DNA of 64,000 bases from Lysobacterales bacterium (GCA_014238945.1 JABAAB010000014.1:124001-188000), one strand, 5' to 3'; positions 36,136 through 45,710 are shown, counted from the first letter of the stretch. Numbers and translations are program-made. Notes: generated by a model from the sequence alone, not told the origin.

Positions 36136-37440
36136 TCAGGATTCTGCAGTGTCGCTGACGCCTGCCACGGAATTTCGCGTAACCAGTATCTTCAACCGCC
36201 AGGCAGACAGTGTGCCCAGCAGTCCCATGAATACGATCAGGGAAAAATAGATGCTGTAACCGGTTTTGCCAGGGAACTGCTCCAATATGGGTCCGTTGAT
36301 CAGGGGCAGATAGATGTCGGGCGCGTACCCGACCAGCGACATCAAACCGATCGCGAGACCCTTGATCCGCACCGGTATATTGCAGCTGTCGAGGGTTGCC
36401 CAGAAAATACCCCGTATGGCATAGGTCAGTAAACCGACCATTAACACGATCGACAGAAGCACCGTTCCACTGGCCGACAGCGGCAACACGATCAGTAGAG
36501 CCAGGGAAAGGGTTCCGGCAAGCATCAGGATGGCCAGCACCTTTTCAAGGTTGAATCGGTCACCCATAAATCCTGCGGCAATGGCACCGATGGGTCTCAT
36601 CCACAATTTGGCTACCGTGATGGAGCCCACTGCCACCGCTGTGAGTCCGTAGGTGTTTTGCAGGTAGCCGGAGAAGGAATAGCTTGCCCAGAACAGCTGA
36701 TAGCCTGACAGGATACAAAAGGCTGCCAGCCACAACTCCTCCTTGACCATCAGAAATTTAAGGTCTGCCAAAAAACTGCCCCCAGTCTGCCTGTCAGCCT
36801 GTTTCGGACGGTCCGCAACGACATCATCGATGGCAAACCACACGATGACCGATATGGCGAAGGCAAATCCCACGTACAGGTAAATCACCTTTTGCAGAGC
36901 AGTAGCGGTTGATTCACCGAGTGTATTTAAGGAATGGGCAAACCAGGCAACCGCGATGGTTGCGAGGATGGCCTCGACCAATCCCCGACCACCATCGAGG
37001 AGACCGAAAAACCGCCCCTGTTCATTGTGCCTCGCCAGTACCGCGACACCTTTGATCAGGGCGGCCCAAAAAGTCAGACCCGTGGCGATACCCCAGCCGG
37101 CAAATATGACCAGCAGCGCCTGGAAAGATGGCATGGCGGAAAACCACAGCCCCAGCAAGCCCGTGAGTGCGAGTGAAAAAGAAATCAGCCATCGGGGTGA
37201 AAACTTGTCAGCCAGCCAGCCGCTGGGTACGTAGGTCAGCACGAAAATCACCCCCAGCATGCCGTAACACTGCCCCAGTTGGGTAATGCTGATACCGAAG
37301 GACTCAAGTATTGATACTTCGAAATTCTGTCGCAGGTAAATCAGCGGATAAATAGCCCCTCCACCAAGAATCAGCACCGCCAGCTGAATATAGCGTTGAA
37401 CTGTGCTTGGTGCAGAAGTGGATTCTATTGGTTTTGTCAT
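36136..37440 (-). CDS. Major facilitator superfamily transporter
   Basis: A 434-residue, 12-helix protein. Start MTKPIESTSAPSTVQRYIQLAVL at 37440 overlaps the FAD-oxidoreductase stop by 4 nt; the longer frame upstream overlaps that gene and is rejected. The MFS loop 2-3 signature is visible as YVPSGWLADKFSPRWLI (GxLaDrfspR), and SQ/GYQLFWASYSFSGYLQ, WMRPIGAIAAGFMGDRFNLEKV in the second half repeats the pattern. It is the last gene of a coupled run with a FAD-dependent oxidoreductase and an M28-like protein. Substrate unknown. Confidence 0.8.
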   Translation of the reverse strand: MTKPIESTSAPSTVQRYIQLAVLILGGGAIYPLIYLRQNFEVSILESFGISITQLGQCYGMLGVIFVLTYVPSGWLADKFSPRWLISFSLALTGLLGLWFSAMPSFQALLVIFAGWGIATGLTFWAALIKGVAVLARHNEQGRFFGLLDGGRGLVEAILATIAVAWFAHSLNTLGESTATALQKVIYLYVGFAFAISVIVWFAIDDVVADRPKQADRQTGGSFLADLKFLMVKEELWLAAFCILSGYQLFWASYSFSGYLQNTYGLTAVAVGSITVAKLWMRPIGAIAAGFMGDRFNLEKVLAILMLAGTLSLALLIVLPLSASGTVLLSIVLMVGLLTYAIRGIFWATLDSCNIPVRIKGLAIGLMSLVGYAPDIYLPLINGPILEQFPGKTGYSIYFSLIVFMGLLGTLSAWRLKILVTRNSVAGVSDTAES

Positions 37441-38795
37441 TGCAGCCGTACTCCCTGGCGCAGTAATTCGGTCTGCAGCAACCCGGTGTTGAGTTGCGCA
37501 AAACCCTGCTTGTGTTGCACCGAGATCGCGGCGGCCACACCGGCACCCTGGCCCGTCACGGTGCAGCACATCATGTTGCGGGTGGCCGCATGGCTGTCCC
37601 GGTCGCCACCCGTGGAGCGCCCGGCCACCAGCAGGTTTTCGATCCCTTTGACCATAAGGGTGCGATAGGGCACCTGGAAATATCGTCCGGTGGTCGGCAG
37701 AATCAATATTCCGTAGCCATCGATAAACTCTGGAAAGATGCCAATGCTGTCCTCGAACCGTGCCTGGTTCCGCACATCACTTGAGGTCATGTTGTAGACC
37801 GCATCAATCTTGCGGGTATCGCGGATACCGAGGGTGCCGCCAAAATTTCTCAAGCGGGCATTCTCACAGCCCGGGTTATAGCGTCGCATGGCCTCGACGG
37901 CCAGCATGGCCTGTCTGCGTCCCTCGATCTCGAACCGGCTCAGGTCGTCGGGATCGGTTCCATCACAACCCGCAAGATGCACCAGGTTCAGATAGGTCAG
38001 GTCACCAGTATCGTATATCGCACCCCAGGTGCCGGCGATGGTGTCGAGGTTTTCAGGGATCAGACCCTCTTTCCTGGCCTGTTTGAAAGGTTTGCGCAGA
38101 AAGGGTGAGAACATGTCGTCCTCCTTGCCGGTGGTCTCCACGGTCCACTCACCACATTCCCAGTCCTTGTAGGTCTGAGGATCCGCCTTGATATGCTCGA
38201 TGAATTTTTGCTTGTTTACACCGGTCATCGAAAACATGACGGATGCTGCCATCATTTCATGCTTTGGCGTTTTAAAAGTCGGGGCGCCAGCTCGATAGGC
38301 GACATCCGCATCGCCGGTAGCGTCAATAACCCTTTTTGCCAGGATGGCTTCACGTCCGCCCTTGCTCTCGGTAATTACACCCCTGATCCTGTTGCCTTCC
38401 ATGATGGGTGCGACACACAGTCGGTGCAGCATGGGTCTGATATCCGCTTCGGTGACCAGCGCATCGGCCACCCATTTGAATGCTTCTGCATCCAGCGCGT
38501 GGCTGTCTGATTGTGGTTCCGGGGTTGCCGCGCCCATGGCCTTGGCGCGTTCCTCGAATTCGATTCCTACACCTTCTGTATCGACCGTTTTCTCATGCCG
38601 GTACCAGGCGAAGCCTTCCACACCCACCGAGGTGATGTTGCCACCAAAGCAGCCATAGCGTTCCAGCAGGCTGACCGAGACACCGGCCCGTGCGGCCCCG
38701 ATTGCGGCGGCCAGTCCGCCCGGGCCGGAACCGACTACCAGGACGTCGGTTTCATGGACAACATCGATATCGCGGGAAGGTTCTGTGATTTTCAT
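37437..38795 (-). CDS. FAD-dependent oxidoreductase (FAD_oxidored family)
   Basis: A 452-residue flavoprotein. It begins with a dinucleotide fold, ETDVLVVGSGPGGLAAAIGAARAGVSVSLLERYGCFGGN, the hallmark of the FAD-dependent oxidoreductase family with 'GG..T..G'. It has VIDATGDADVAYRAGAP and near the C-terminus NLLVAGRSTGGDRDSHAATRNMMCCTVTGQGAGVAAA, the second FAD-binding stretch. Members oxidise varied small metabolites. Start codon overlaps the upstream M28-like stop (TGATG), and its stop overlaps the MFS start (ATGA), so the three are tightly coupled. Confidence 0.8.
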   Translation of the reverse strand: MKITEPSRDIDVVHETDVLVVGSGPGGLAAAIGAARAGVSVSLLERYGCFGGNITSVGVEGFAWYRHEKTVDTEGVGIEFEERAKAMGAATPEPQSDSHALDAEAFKWVADALVTEADIRPMLHRLCVAPIMEGNRIRGVITESKGGREAILAKRVIDATGDADVAYRAGAPTFKTPKHEMMAASVMFSMTGVNKQKFIEHIKADPQTYKDWECGEWTVETTGKEDDMFSPFLRKPFKQARKEGLIPENLDTIAGTWGAIYDTGDLTYLNLVHLAGCDGTDPDDLSRFEIEGRRQAMLAVEAMRRYNPGCENARLRNFGGTLGIRDTRKIDAVYNMTSSDVRNQARFEDSIGIFPEFIDGYGILILPTTGRYFQVPYRTLMVKGIENLLVAGRSTGGDRDSHAATRNMMCCTVTGQGAGVAAAISVQHKQGFAQLNTGLLQTELLRQGVRLQ

Positions 38796-40474
38796 CAGGG
38801 GTCGCTATCCGGTAAGGGTTCAACCTGTTCAAGATCCGCGGTCATCAGTACCCCCGTCAATTCCGTCATCGTGGCCGCCTGGCTTCGGAACAGCTGGTTG
38901 TTCCAGCGACTGATGTCGGCATTGACACTCCAGTAGTGACCCAGAAACCCGCCGAGCCCGAACCCAGGCAGGTCGAGACAATGCCACACATCGCAGCGAC
39001 TCAGGGGCTCTGCGAAGGTTTTGCCCAGTGGATCCTTGCCCCGGGTTCCCAACGCACCGACACCCCACCAGACCTGTTGTATGCCACCGTTTAAGCCGGG
39101 TCGTTCCGGTACCGCTACCTGGGCACGGGACCAGCCATATTTCTTTACTGCACTGATGGCAGCATCAATGAGCACCGGATTGTTCCGTGACCACAGGTAG
39201 GATTGCTCGGCCAGACCCACAGCTTCCACGCGGCCGTCGACCTCACGGTAGTCCATTTCACCCAGGTGCTCCGCCTGGATCATGGCGACAATTTTCTGTC
39301 TTGCCTCCGGGTGCCTGTTAAGCCAGCTTGGTTCTGAATGTGCGCGTTCCATACCGGGCATATAGTGACGGCAGTCCAGGTAGACTGTCAGTGTTCGCGG
39401 TCTGTGCTGGCGGGGGATATGTGAGAAATACTTGACGATCGCCAGCAGACCGAGCGCCCCGTTGTCCTGTGTTATCGATGGTCCATCCGAATGGTTCACC
39501 AGAACGATCTGCTCGTCCGCATCGGTGCCGTAGTCCCTGCCGGGCAGGTAGGCGACCAGTTGATACGCCTGCGCAGGTTCGAGCGTGGCCTCGAGCCTGA
39601 GGTTGGCGGGCCTTCCCGCCTTTGCATCTTCAATCACCTTTGCTCCGTCTTCCCGGGACAGCAGCAAAGTCGGTGAATCGTACAGGGTGGGTACCGGGAA
39701 GGTGTATAGGCCCCGGGTGCGTTCCCAGGCCATGTCATAGACAATCACTGCGCCAGCGGCACCGCCGTCTTTGGGAATCCGGTCAAGACGCTGGGCCAGT
39801 TGCCACCAGATATCAAAGGTGAAGCTGAATGAGGGATCTACGAAATTGAACGGTGCCGTCAATGTTTCGGCATCGGTCGCGTATTCATAATCGTTGAACG
39901 TATAGTTGACCAGGTAATCATCATCGTAGGGTTTGGACGGGTGTGGCCTGGTTGGAATGACGACGATCTTGTCTTCTATCGATTCAGGGGGGTTGTCGTG
40001 ATCGTAATAGATGAGTTCAGCGTTGATGCCCTCGGCCGGGGTCGACCCGGAATAGGCACCATAATGTGCCACGCGTACTTCGGTACCGTCGGAGACCAGC
40101 GACCAGTCGGTGGCATCGTCGGAAGTGTCCCAGCGATCAAATGACCAGCTGTTCTTCATTACATCAACCACTCCGTAGGAAAGCAGCTTTTCTTCAATAA
40201 ATGCCATGTAGTTCAGCCATTCCGGGCTGCCGGTGAGTGTGGGCAGATTGGCATGTTTGAGCATGGCCCAGGACTCCGCTTCTGTGGCGCTGAGCAGGTG
40301 GTTTGGGTTCAGACGGGTAAATTCAGTATTGTAAGGGTTTCCTGTCTCGTGACTTTGCTCGCTTTCTGCCGCCCAGACAACGGAGGCGAAGAAGAGAAAA
40401 ATGAGGGCTACGCCAGGGTATCCGAACCGTCCCCAAGCGGGCCATTCCCGTGCGTACTTTCGTTTGATGCGCAT
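38795..40474 (-). CDS. Secreted M28-like aminopeptidase/amidohydrolase with PA domain, variant metal site
   Basis: A 559-residue protein with an N-terminal signal (YPGVALIFLFFASVVWAA). A PA-like insert (~residues 190-300) contains GGAAGAVIVYDMAW. The M28-like part starts at QIVLVNHSDGPSITQDNGALGLLAIVKYFSH, keeping His/Asp and a bridging Asp-Asn, then LTVYLDCRHYMPGMERAH where family members usually have EE, and IQAEHLGEMDY. The normal 'EE.GLLGS' site reads DCRHYMPGM, so the metal or catalytic residues are altered. It may act on an amide rather than a peptide. First gene of the coupled run with FAD oxidoreductase and MFS carrier. Confidence 0.65.
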   Translation of the reverse strand: MRIKRKYAREWPAWGRFGYPGVALIFLFFASVVWAAESEQSHETGNPYNTEFTRLNPNHLLSATEAESWAMLKHANLPTLTGSPEWLNYMAFIEEKLLSYGVVDVMKNSWSFDRWDTSDDATDWSLVSDGTEVRVAHYGAYSGSTPAEGINAELIYYDHDNPPESIEDKIVVIPTRPHPSKPYDDDYLVNYTFNDYEYATDAETLTAPFNFVDPSFSFTFDIWWQLAQRLDRIPKDGGAAGAVIVYDMAWERTRGLYTFPVPTLYDSPTLLLSREDGAKVIEDAKAGRPANLRLEATLEPAQAYQLVAYLPGRDYGTDADEQIVLVNHSDGPSITQDNGALGLLAIVKYFSHIPRQHRPRTLTVYLDCRHYMPGMERAHSEPSWLNRHPEARQKIVAMIQAEHLGEMDYREVDGRVEAVGLAEQSYLWSRNNPVLIDAAISAVKKYGWSRAQVAVPERPGLNGGIQQVWWGVGALGTRGKDPLGKTFAEPLSRCDVWHCLDLPGFGLGGFLGHYWSVNADISRWNNQLFRSQAATMTELTGVLMTADLEQVEPLPDSDP

Positions 40475-40663
40475 GTCAAAAGGACTCCAGATTTACCTCG
40501 TTGGCCAAACTGGGTTGATACCGGCCCCGGGATTCATAGCAGTGTACCCCAGGAACCCGCCTCTCATCGCGGAAACCGCGATTGCCACCGTATCGGGTGA
40601 AACATACTTCATTTCGAAGATATTCGTCCCGGTCTTATTCCGGATGCCGGTTCGAAGATCCGT

Positions 40664-41341
40664 TCATGATGGTGCTTTCACCCGTTCAAAAAATTCTGCA
40701 CCCAGTTCGGAGTAGTCCTTGATTGCCATGTCTGCCAATGCCGTGACCGCATTGACCTGGCTGCTGCCCTGGGTGATCGCAATTACCTGCATACCCGCGT
40801 TCCGGGCTGCCGTAATACCGGTAATACTGTCTTCAAATACAAGACACTCCCTGGCCCGCCTGTTTAGGGTCTCGGCCGCCTTCAGGTAACCATCGGGTGC
40901 GGGTTTGCTGTTTTCATAGTCTTCGCAGCCGGCATAGAAATTAATATAGCTGCTGATGTCCATCCTGTTGATGGTTTCTTCAATCGACACCCTGTGACTC
41001 GATGACACGATTGCGGTTGGCATCAATGAGTTTGCTGCAATGACTGCCTCACGGGACATTTTTATCAGTTCAGGGGGACTGTTCCTGAGCAACCGGTGGT
41101 AAATCTCGTGCAATCGTAACGGAATGTCCTGATAGTTCGCCAGAACGGGATAGTGGTGAATTATGGCCCTGGCGATGTCCGCCCAACTGACGCCGTCAAA
41201 AGTGGAACAATCGATGTCCGGCTTGTCGATACCCAAACCGCTGCACAGGGCTTCTACGGCACCCGCAGTAAAGACTTCGCTGTCCACCAGTGTGCCATCC
41301 ATGTCAAAAATGACTGCGGATATGTTGTTTATGGATGTCAT
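40664..41341 (-). CDS. HAD-superfamily (subfamily IA) phosphatase
   Basis: A 225-residue hydrolase. Motif I is VIFDMDGTLVDSE (residues ~9-21), motif II the Ser in TAIVSSSHR, motif III Lys in ENSKPAPDGYLKAAETL, motif IV VFEDSITGITAARNAGM. Sequence is closest in layout to beta-phosphoglucomutase-like and phosphonoacetaldehyde-type phosphatases of subfamily IA with a helical cap. Start at 41341 is chosen over a longer frame because motif I then lies at the normal distance. It is divergent from the MetE-like gene. Substrate unknown. The 190-bp gap upstream of it toward the M28-like gene shows nothing recognisable. Confidence 0.8.
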   Translation of the reverse strand: MTSINNISAVIFDMDGTLVDSEVFTAGAVEALCSGLGIDKPDIDCSTFDGVSWADIARAIIHHYPVLANYQDIPLRLHEIYHRLLRNSPPELIKMSREAVIAANSLMPTAIVSSSHRVSIEETINRMDISSYINFYAGCEDYENSKPAPDGYLKAAETLNRRARECLVFEDSITGITAARNAGMQVIAITQGSSQVNAVTALADMAIKDYSELGAEFFERVKAPS

Positions 41342-41455
41342 GCAGACCAGTTTACGCCGAGCTGCGATGCGGTCAAAGATTCGTCGTTGCAATGTTTCCC
41401 ACCGATCTCTACTATTTCAGATTCCGGGTTCGGGCTGCGCGGACGGAGAACACAG

Positions 41456-42511
41456 ATGAGTATCAAGACAAGCTGTATTGGTGCGTTCCCGAAACCCGGC
41501 TACATCGGGGTTGGCAACTGGAGCGAAACCGAGGAGCAACCCGATGACGGGAAGGGTAGCCGTTCCTTCAGTTACGTGGCCCCCCGACCGGATTCAGATT
41601 CCAGGGAACTGCTTGATCGTGCAACCCGGGAAGCAGTCGAGGACCAACTGGCCTGTGGTGTCGACATTCCGACCGATGGGGAACAACGACGTGAGAACTA
41701 TATTCATTATCATTGTCGTCACTTCAAGGGTATCGATTTTGAAAATCTTAGCCCGAAGGTACATCGCAATGGAGCGGCTGTAGCCGATCTGCCGACGATC
41801 ATTGACAGGATTGTGCCCATGCACGGTCATTTTCTTGATCGTGACTTCACAATTGCACAGTACTATTCGGACAAACCGGTGAAAATAACCCTGCCCGGTC
41901 CGATTACCATCATGGATACCACCGCTGACGCGTTCTATGACGATGACCGGAAGCTGGCCTTTGACCTGGCCGATGCACTCAATGATGAAATCCTTGCACT
42001 GGCTGCAGCCGGCTGCCGGTATATACAGGTGGATGAACCGTTGTTCGCAAGAAATGTTGATATGGCGCTGGATTTTGGTATCGAAAGCCTGGAACGCTGT
42101 TTCCATGGTTTGCCTGATGATGTCCAGAGTGTCATGCACATGTGCTGTGGATATCCCGGGCACCTCGACGATGAGAACTACCAAAAGGCCGACCCCGACA
42201 GTTATCATCAACTGGCGCGGTCACTGGATGAATCCTGTATTGACCAGATTTCAATTGAGGACGCACACCGTCACAACGACCTGCGGCTGCTGGAGCAATT
42301 CAGGAAATCAACGGTGATACTGGGCAGTGTGGCCATAGCCGCAAGCCGGGTGGAGACGGTTGAAGAAATAACAGGCCGTTTGCACAATGCGCTGGAACAT
42401 ATTGATGCGGGTCGTCTGGTGGCAGCCCCGGATTGTGGCCTGATGATGCTGGGCCGTGATCTGGCGGTGAAAAAGCTATCCAATTTATGTGCTGCAGCAC
42501 AAGCGATGTGA
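41456..42511 (+). CDS. Short MetE-like (core methionine synthase) zinc methyltransferase
   Basis: A 351-residue protein corresponding only to the C-terminal catalytic half of MetE. TDGEQRRENYIHYH gives the substrate Glu, KITLPGPITIMDTTADAFY the barrel strand, YIQVDEPLFARN, HMCCGYP the His and Cys zinc ligands, ISIEDAHRHNDLRLLEQF, and APDCGLMML the last Cys. Start at 41456 follows GGACGGAGA. Stand-alone catalytic halves of this type are known to take methyl groups from methylcobalamin or a methyl-corrinoid and transfer them to a thiol. It ends 2 nt before the carnitine dehydrogenase gene, an unusual partner for a methionine synthase. The natural methyl donor is unknown. Confidence 0.8.
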   Translation: MSIKTSCIGAFPKPGYIGVGNWSETEEQPDDGKGSRSFSYVAPRPDSDSRELLDRATREAVEDQLACGVDIPTDGEQRRENYIHYHCRHFKGIDFENLSPKVHRNGAAVADLPTIIDRIVPMHGHFLDRDFTIAQYYSDKPVKITLPGPITIMDTTADAFYDDDRKLAFDLADALNDEILALAAAGCRYIQVDEPLFARNVDMALDFGIESLERCFHGLPDDVQSVMHMCCGYPGHLDDENYQKADPDSYHQLARSLDESCIDQISIEDAHRHNDLRLLEQFRKSTVILGSVAIAASRVETVEEITGRLHNALEHIDAGRLVAAPDCGLMMLGRDLAVKKLSNLCAAAQAM

Positions 42512-42513
42512 CA

Positions 42514-43542
42514 ATGAATGACAAGAAACCCAACAACATCGAAGACCTGAAGGTCGCCGTTATCGGCGGTGGTGTGATCGGTGCAGGCTGGATGGCAAGA
42601 TTCTCACAAAATGGCATCGGGGTTCTGGTCTATGACCCGGCACCGGACGCAGAGCAGAAAGCTGCACAGGTGCTCGAAAACGCCGGGCACGCCTGGTCCA
42701 GGCTGTCGCCGGATACGGATGTCAACAAGGGCAGGGTGCGCTTTGTTGACTCGATCGCTGCTGCCGTGGAAGAAGCTGACCTGATAGTTGAAGCGGTGCC
42801 GGAAGAACCCGCTCTGAAGAAGAAAATCTACGCAGAAGTCGAGCAAACGGTATCTGCCGAGGCCATCATCGCGTCCTCCACCTCGGGGATCCTGCCCAGC
42901 ACCCTGCAGGAGGACATGGTTCATCCCGCGCGTCTGCTGGTTGCACATCCATTCAACCCGGTCTACCTGCTGCCACTGGTTGAGCTGGTCGGCGGCAAGA
43001 AAACGGCTGCTGATGTCATTGCAAAGGCAAGGGAAATCTACACGGCCATCGGTATGCGACCGTTACACATCAAAAAGGAGATCGAGGCTTTTGTTGCGGA
43101 TCGCCTGATGGAAGCCGTCTGGCGTGAATCCCTGTGGCTGGTCAAAGATGGCATTGCCACCACCGAGGAGATCGATGACGCAATTCGCTTTGGTTTCGGT
43201 CTGCGTTGGGCCCAGATGGGTCTGTTTGAGACCTTCAGGCTGGCTGGCGGGGAAGCTGGCATGCGTCATTTCATGGCCCAGTTCGGACCCTGTCTGCAAT
43301 GGCCCTGGACCAAGCTGACGGATGTTCCGGAATTCACCGATGAACTGGTCGAGTTGATCTCCTCACAGTCCGATACGCAATCCGGTCACCACACGTTTCG
43401 TGAACTGGAACGTATTCGTGATGACAACCTGGTGGCGATCCTGCAGGCGCTCAAGGCAAACAGCTGGGGTGCCGGTGAGACACTGGCAGATTATGAGAAA
43501 TCACGTATTGAAACAGCTAAAATTAGCGGTCATGACCATTGA
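42514..43542 (+). CDS. L-carnitine dehydrogenase
   Basis: A 342-residue NAD-dependent dehydrogenase of the 3-hydroxyacyl-CoA dehydrogenase fold. VAVIGGGVIGAGWMARFSQNG is the NAD loop, SSTSGILPSTLQEDMVHPARLLVAHPFNPVYLLPLVELVGG the catalytic His/Asn region. The C-terminal block RFGFGLRWAQMGLFETFRLAGGEAGMRHFMAQFGPCLQWPWTKL is diagnostic of carnitine dehydrogenases in bacteria, as is ELERIRDDNLVAILQALK near the end. It oxidises L-carnitine to 3-dehydrocarnitine. It follows the MetE-like gene by 2 nt. The next enzymes of the pathway (dehydrocarnitine cleavage) are not in the window. Confidence 0.8.
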   Translation: MNDKKPNNIEDLKVAVIGGGVIGAGWMARFSQNGIGVLVYDPAPDAEQKAAQVLENAGHAWSRLSPDTDVNKGRVRFVDSIAAAVEEADLIVEAVPEEPALKKKIYAEVEQTVSAEAIIASSTSGILPSTLQEDMVHPARLLVAHPFNPVYLLPLVELVGGKKTAADVIAKAREIYTAIGMRPLHIKKEIEAFVADRLMEAVWRESLWLVKDGIATTEEIDDAIRFGFGLRWAQMGLFETFRLAGGEAGMRHFMAQFGPCLQWPWTKLTDVPEFTDELVELISSQSDTQSGHHTFRELERIRDDNLVAILQALKANSWGAGETLADYEKSRIETAKISGHDH

Positions 43543-43552
43543 GGGCAGAGAC

Positions 43553-44569
43553 ATGTATTTCCCTGACAAGATGAAATATCCCCCAGGGTATTGGCGGGTA
43601 TTTGTACTGGCCCTGATTCTGTCGAACACGACCATGGCGACTGCGGCCAATCCTGGAGAGAACATGCCGAAACCAACACCCAAGGCGGTATTTATCATTT
43701 TGGACGGCATCGCTGCCGACGTGCTGGAGAGCACCCCCACTCCAAACCTGGATGAAATCAGCGGTGACAAAGGGTATACGAGGGCCTATGTTGGTGGGGT
43801 CCGCGGACAGGCATCCGAAAGCCCGACGATCTCTGCGAGCGGTTATAACAGCCTGTTGACCGGGACCTGGTCCAACAAGAACAACGTCTGGGACAATGAG
43901 GTCAATGATCCGGATTATGGATACTGGGATATTTTCAGGATTGCCAAAGCCCACGATGCTACCTTGCACACGGCCCTGTTTTCAACCTGGACCGAAAACC
44001 GCACCAGGTTGCTGGGCAACGGTCTTGAAGCGGCCGGTGGCGACAAGCTCGACTATCATTTTGACGGTTTTGAGCTCGACACCGAGCAGTTTCCCCACGA
44101 CATTGCCTATGACTACCTCGGAAAGATAGACAATCACGTCACCGATGAAGCGGCGCGTTATATCAGCGTCCATGGACCCGATCTGTCGTGGGTCTACCTG
44201 GAGCACACGGACGATATCGGGCATATGTACGGTGATGGCCCGGAATTGATAGCCGAGGTCGTCATAATGGACCAGCGGGTTGGTAAAATCTGGCAAGCCG
44301 TCAAATCCCGGCAACGTGATCACGATGAAAACTGGATGATCCTGATCACGACCGACCATGGCCGGGATGCAGAGACAGGAATGGGCCACGGTGGTCAGAC
44401 GGAAAGGGAACGAACGGTCTGGTTTGTGACCAATGGCGCTGACCTGCGTGAGCGTTATTACCAGATGCCGGCGATGGTGGATGTGCTACCGTCTATTGTC
44501 ACCCACCTGGGACTGGATATGCCGGAGAAAATCCGTGAGCAGTTGGATGGGGAAAGCTTTATTGATTGA
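43553..44569 (+). CDS. Secreted alkaline-phosphatase-superfamily phosphodiesterase/phosphatase
   Basis: A 338-residue protein with a signal peptide (PPGYWRVFVLALILSNTTMATAA). Start MYFPDKMKYPP follows GAGGGCAGAG, 10 nt after the carnitine dehydrogenase stop. Metal-site motifs are FIILDGIAADVLE, the nucleophile region SESPTISASGYNSLLTGTW, HTDDIGHMYG (Asp...Asp-x-x-Gly-His) and TDHGRDAETGMGHGG (Asp-His, then His). These place it among type I phosphodiesterase/nucleotide pyrophosphatase-like enzymes. It could release a phosphate or choline-type head group in the periplasm. Same operon as the MetE-like and dehydrogenase genes. Confidence 0.75.
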   Translation: MYFPDKMKYPPGYWRVFVLALILSNTTMATAANPGENMPKPTPKAVFIILDGIAADVLESTPTPNLDEISGDKGYTRAYVGGVRGQASESPTISASGYNSLLTGTWSNKNNVWDNEVNDPDYGYWDIFRIAKAHDATLHTALFSTWTENRTRLLGNGLEAAGGDKLDYHFDGFELDTEQFPHDIAYDYLGKIDNHVTDEAARYISVHGPDLSWVYLEHTDDIGHMYGDGPELIAEVVIMDQRVGKIWQAVKSRQRDHDENWMILITTDHGRDAETGMGHGGQTERERTVWFVTNGADLRERYYQMPAMVDVLPSIVTHLGLDMPEKIREQLDGESFID

Positions 44570-44665
44570 AGGTGGGTCATTTGGATGGCCACAAAGTCAC
44601 TGGTCCGATCTGCTCGTTTTGTCCACTTGAACTACCGGGATCAACCGTAAGGAAATTGAGTAACC

Positions 44666-45673
44666 ATGAAAGTCGATGGCCTGTTTAATGGTGATTTGAG
44701 TGATGCGGCTGCCGAAGCACGGCGACTGGAATCCCTGTCCTATGATGGAATGGCGACTTTTGAACTCAACCAGGATCCGTTTTTTCCGCTGTTGCTTGCC
44801 GCCGGTGAGACCCGTCGTATTGAACTGATGACGGCGATTGCGGTGGCGTTCGCGCGTTCCCCCATGAACCTGGCTCAAATTGGGCATGATCTGAACTGCT
44901 ATTCACAGGGTCGCCTGATACTTGGTCTTGGTTCCCAGATAAAACCGCATATCACCCGCCGTTTCAGCATGCCCTGGTCAAAACCCGCCGCCCGCATGCG
45001 TGAATTCATCCTCGCCATGCATGCCATTTGGGATTGCTGGCACCAGGGTTCGAGATTGAAGTTCGAAGGTGAATTTTATACCCACAACCTGATGACACCG
45101 GTTTTTAAACCCACCGACGACCGGTTTGGCGCACCCCGGGTTTTCCTGGCAGCGGTGGGACCGCTGATGACAGCCGTTGCCGGTGAAGTGGCGGATGGTG
45201 TGATTGTTCATCCGTTTACAACTGAAAAATATCTTCGCGAGGTCAGTCTTCCTGCCGTTGAGAAAGGTCTGGGTCGTTCCGGCCGTTCACGCACTGATCT
45301 TGAAGTCAGTTATGCCGGATTCATGGTGACCGGTAGAACCCCGGAAGAATTCGATGCCAGCAAAAAGAAGGTCTGTGAGCGAATCGCCTTTTATGGGTCG
45401 ACACCTGCCTATAAGCCGGTACTTGATTTGCACGGCTGGGGCGAATTGCAACCCGAACTCAACCGGCTGTCGCGTCGTGGAAGGTGGCAGGAAATGGGCG
45501 CCCTGATTGATGACGAAGTTCTGTCCGCCTTCGCTGTTGTCGGCGAACCGGATGCGGTCGTTGAACAGTTCATCCAGCGTTTTTCAGGGCTGGTTGACCG
45601 CGTCACCGGCGATGTGGTTGCCAGTGACGCGGATCATCATCGTTCGCTGGTGACGAAATTGGCCAACGCTTGA
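44666..45673 (+). CDS. LLM-class (luciferase-like) oxidoreductase, TIGR03617-like
   Basis: A 335-residue TIM-barrel flavin or F420 oxidoreductase. KVDGLFNGDLSDAAAEARRLESLSYDGMATFELNQDPFFPLLLAAGETRRIELMTAIAVAFARSP is the N-terminal barrel. RLILGLGSQIKPHITRRFSMPWSKPAARMREFI gives the loop seen in the TIGR03617 group. DGVIVHPFTTEKYLRE completes the C-terminal strands. These enzymes reduce or oxidise small ketones or acids with a deazaflavin or FMN. It lies downstream of the phosphodiesterase after a 96-nt gap and is probably in the same unit. Which cofactor is used cannot be told from sequence alone. Confidence 0.75.
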   Translation: MKVDGLFNGDLSDAAAEARRLESLSYDGMATFELNQDPFFPLLLAAGETRRIELMTAIAVAFARSPMNLAQIGHDLNCYSQGRLILGLGSQIKPHITRRFSMPWSKPAARMREFILAMHAIWDCWHQGSRLKFEGEFYTHNLMTPVFKPTDDRFGAPRVFLAAVGPLMTAVAGEVADGVIVHPFTTEKYLREVSLPAVEKGLGRSGRSRTDLEVSYAGFMVTGRTPEEFDASKKKVCERIAFYGSTPAYKPVLDLHGWGELQPELNRLSRRGRWQEMGALIDDEVLSAFAVVGEPDAVVEQFIQRFSGLVDRVTGDVVASDADHHRSLVTKLANA

Positions 45674-45710
45674 ACCTCTGGGGTGCCAAAACAGCCCGAT
45701 CATAACGGGC

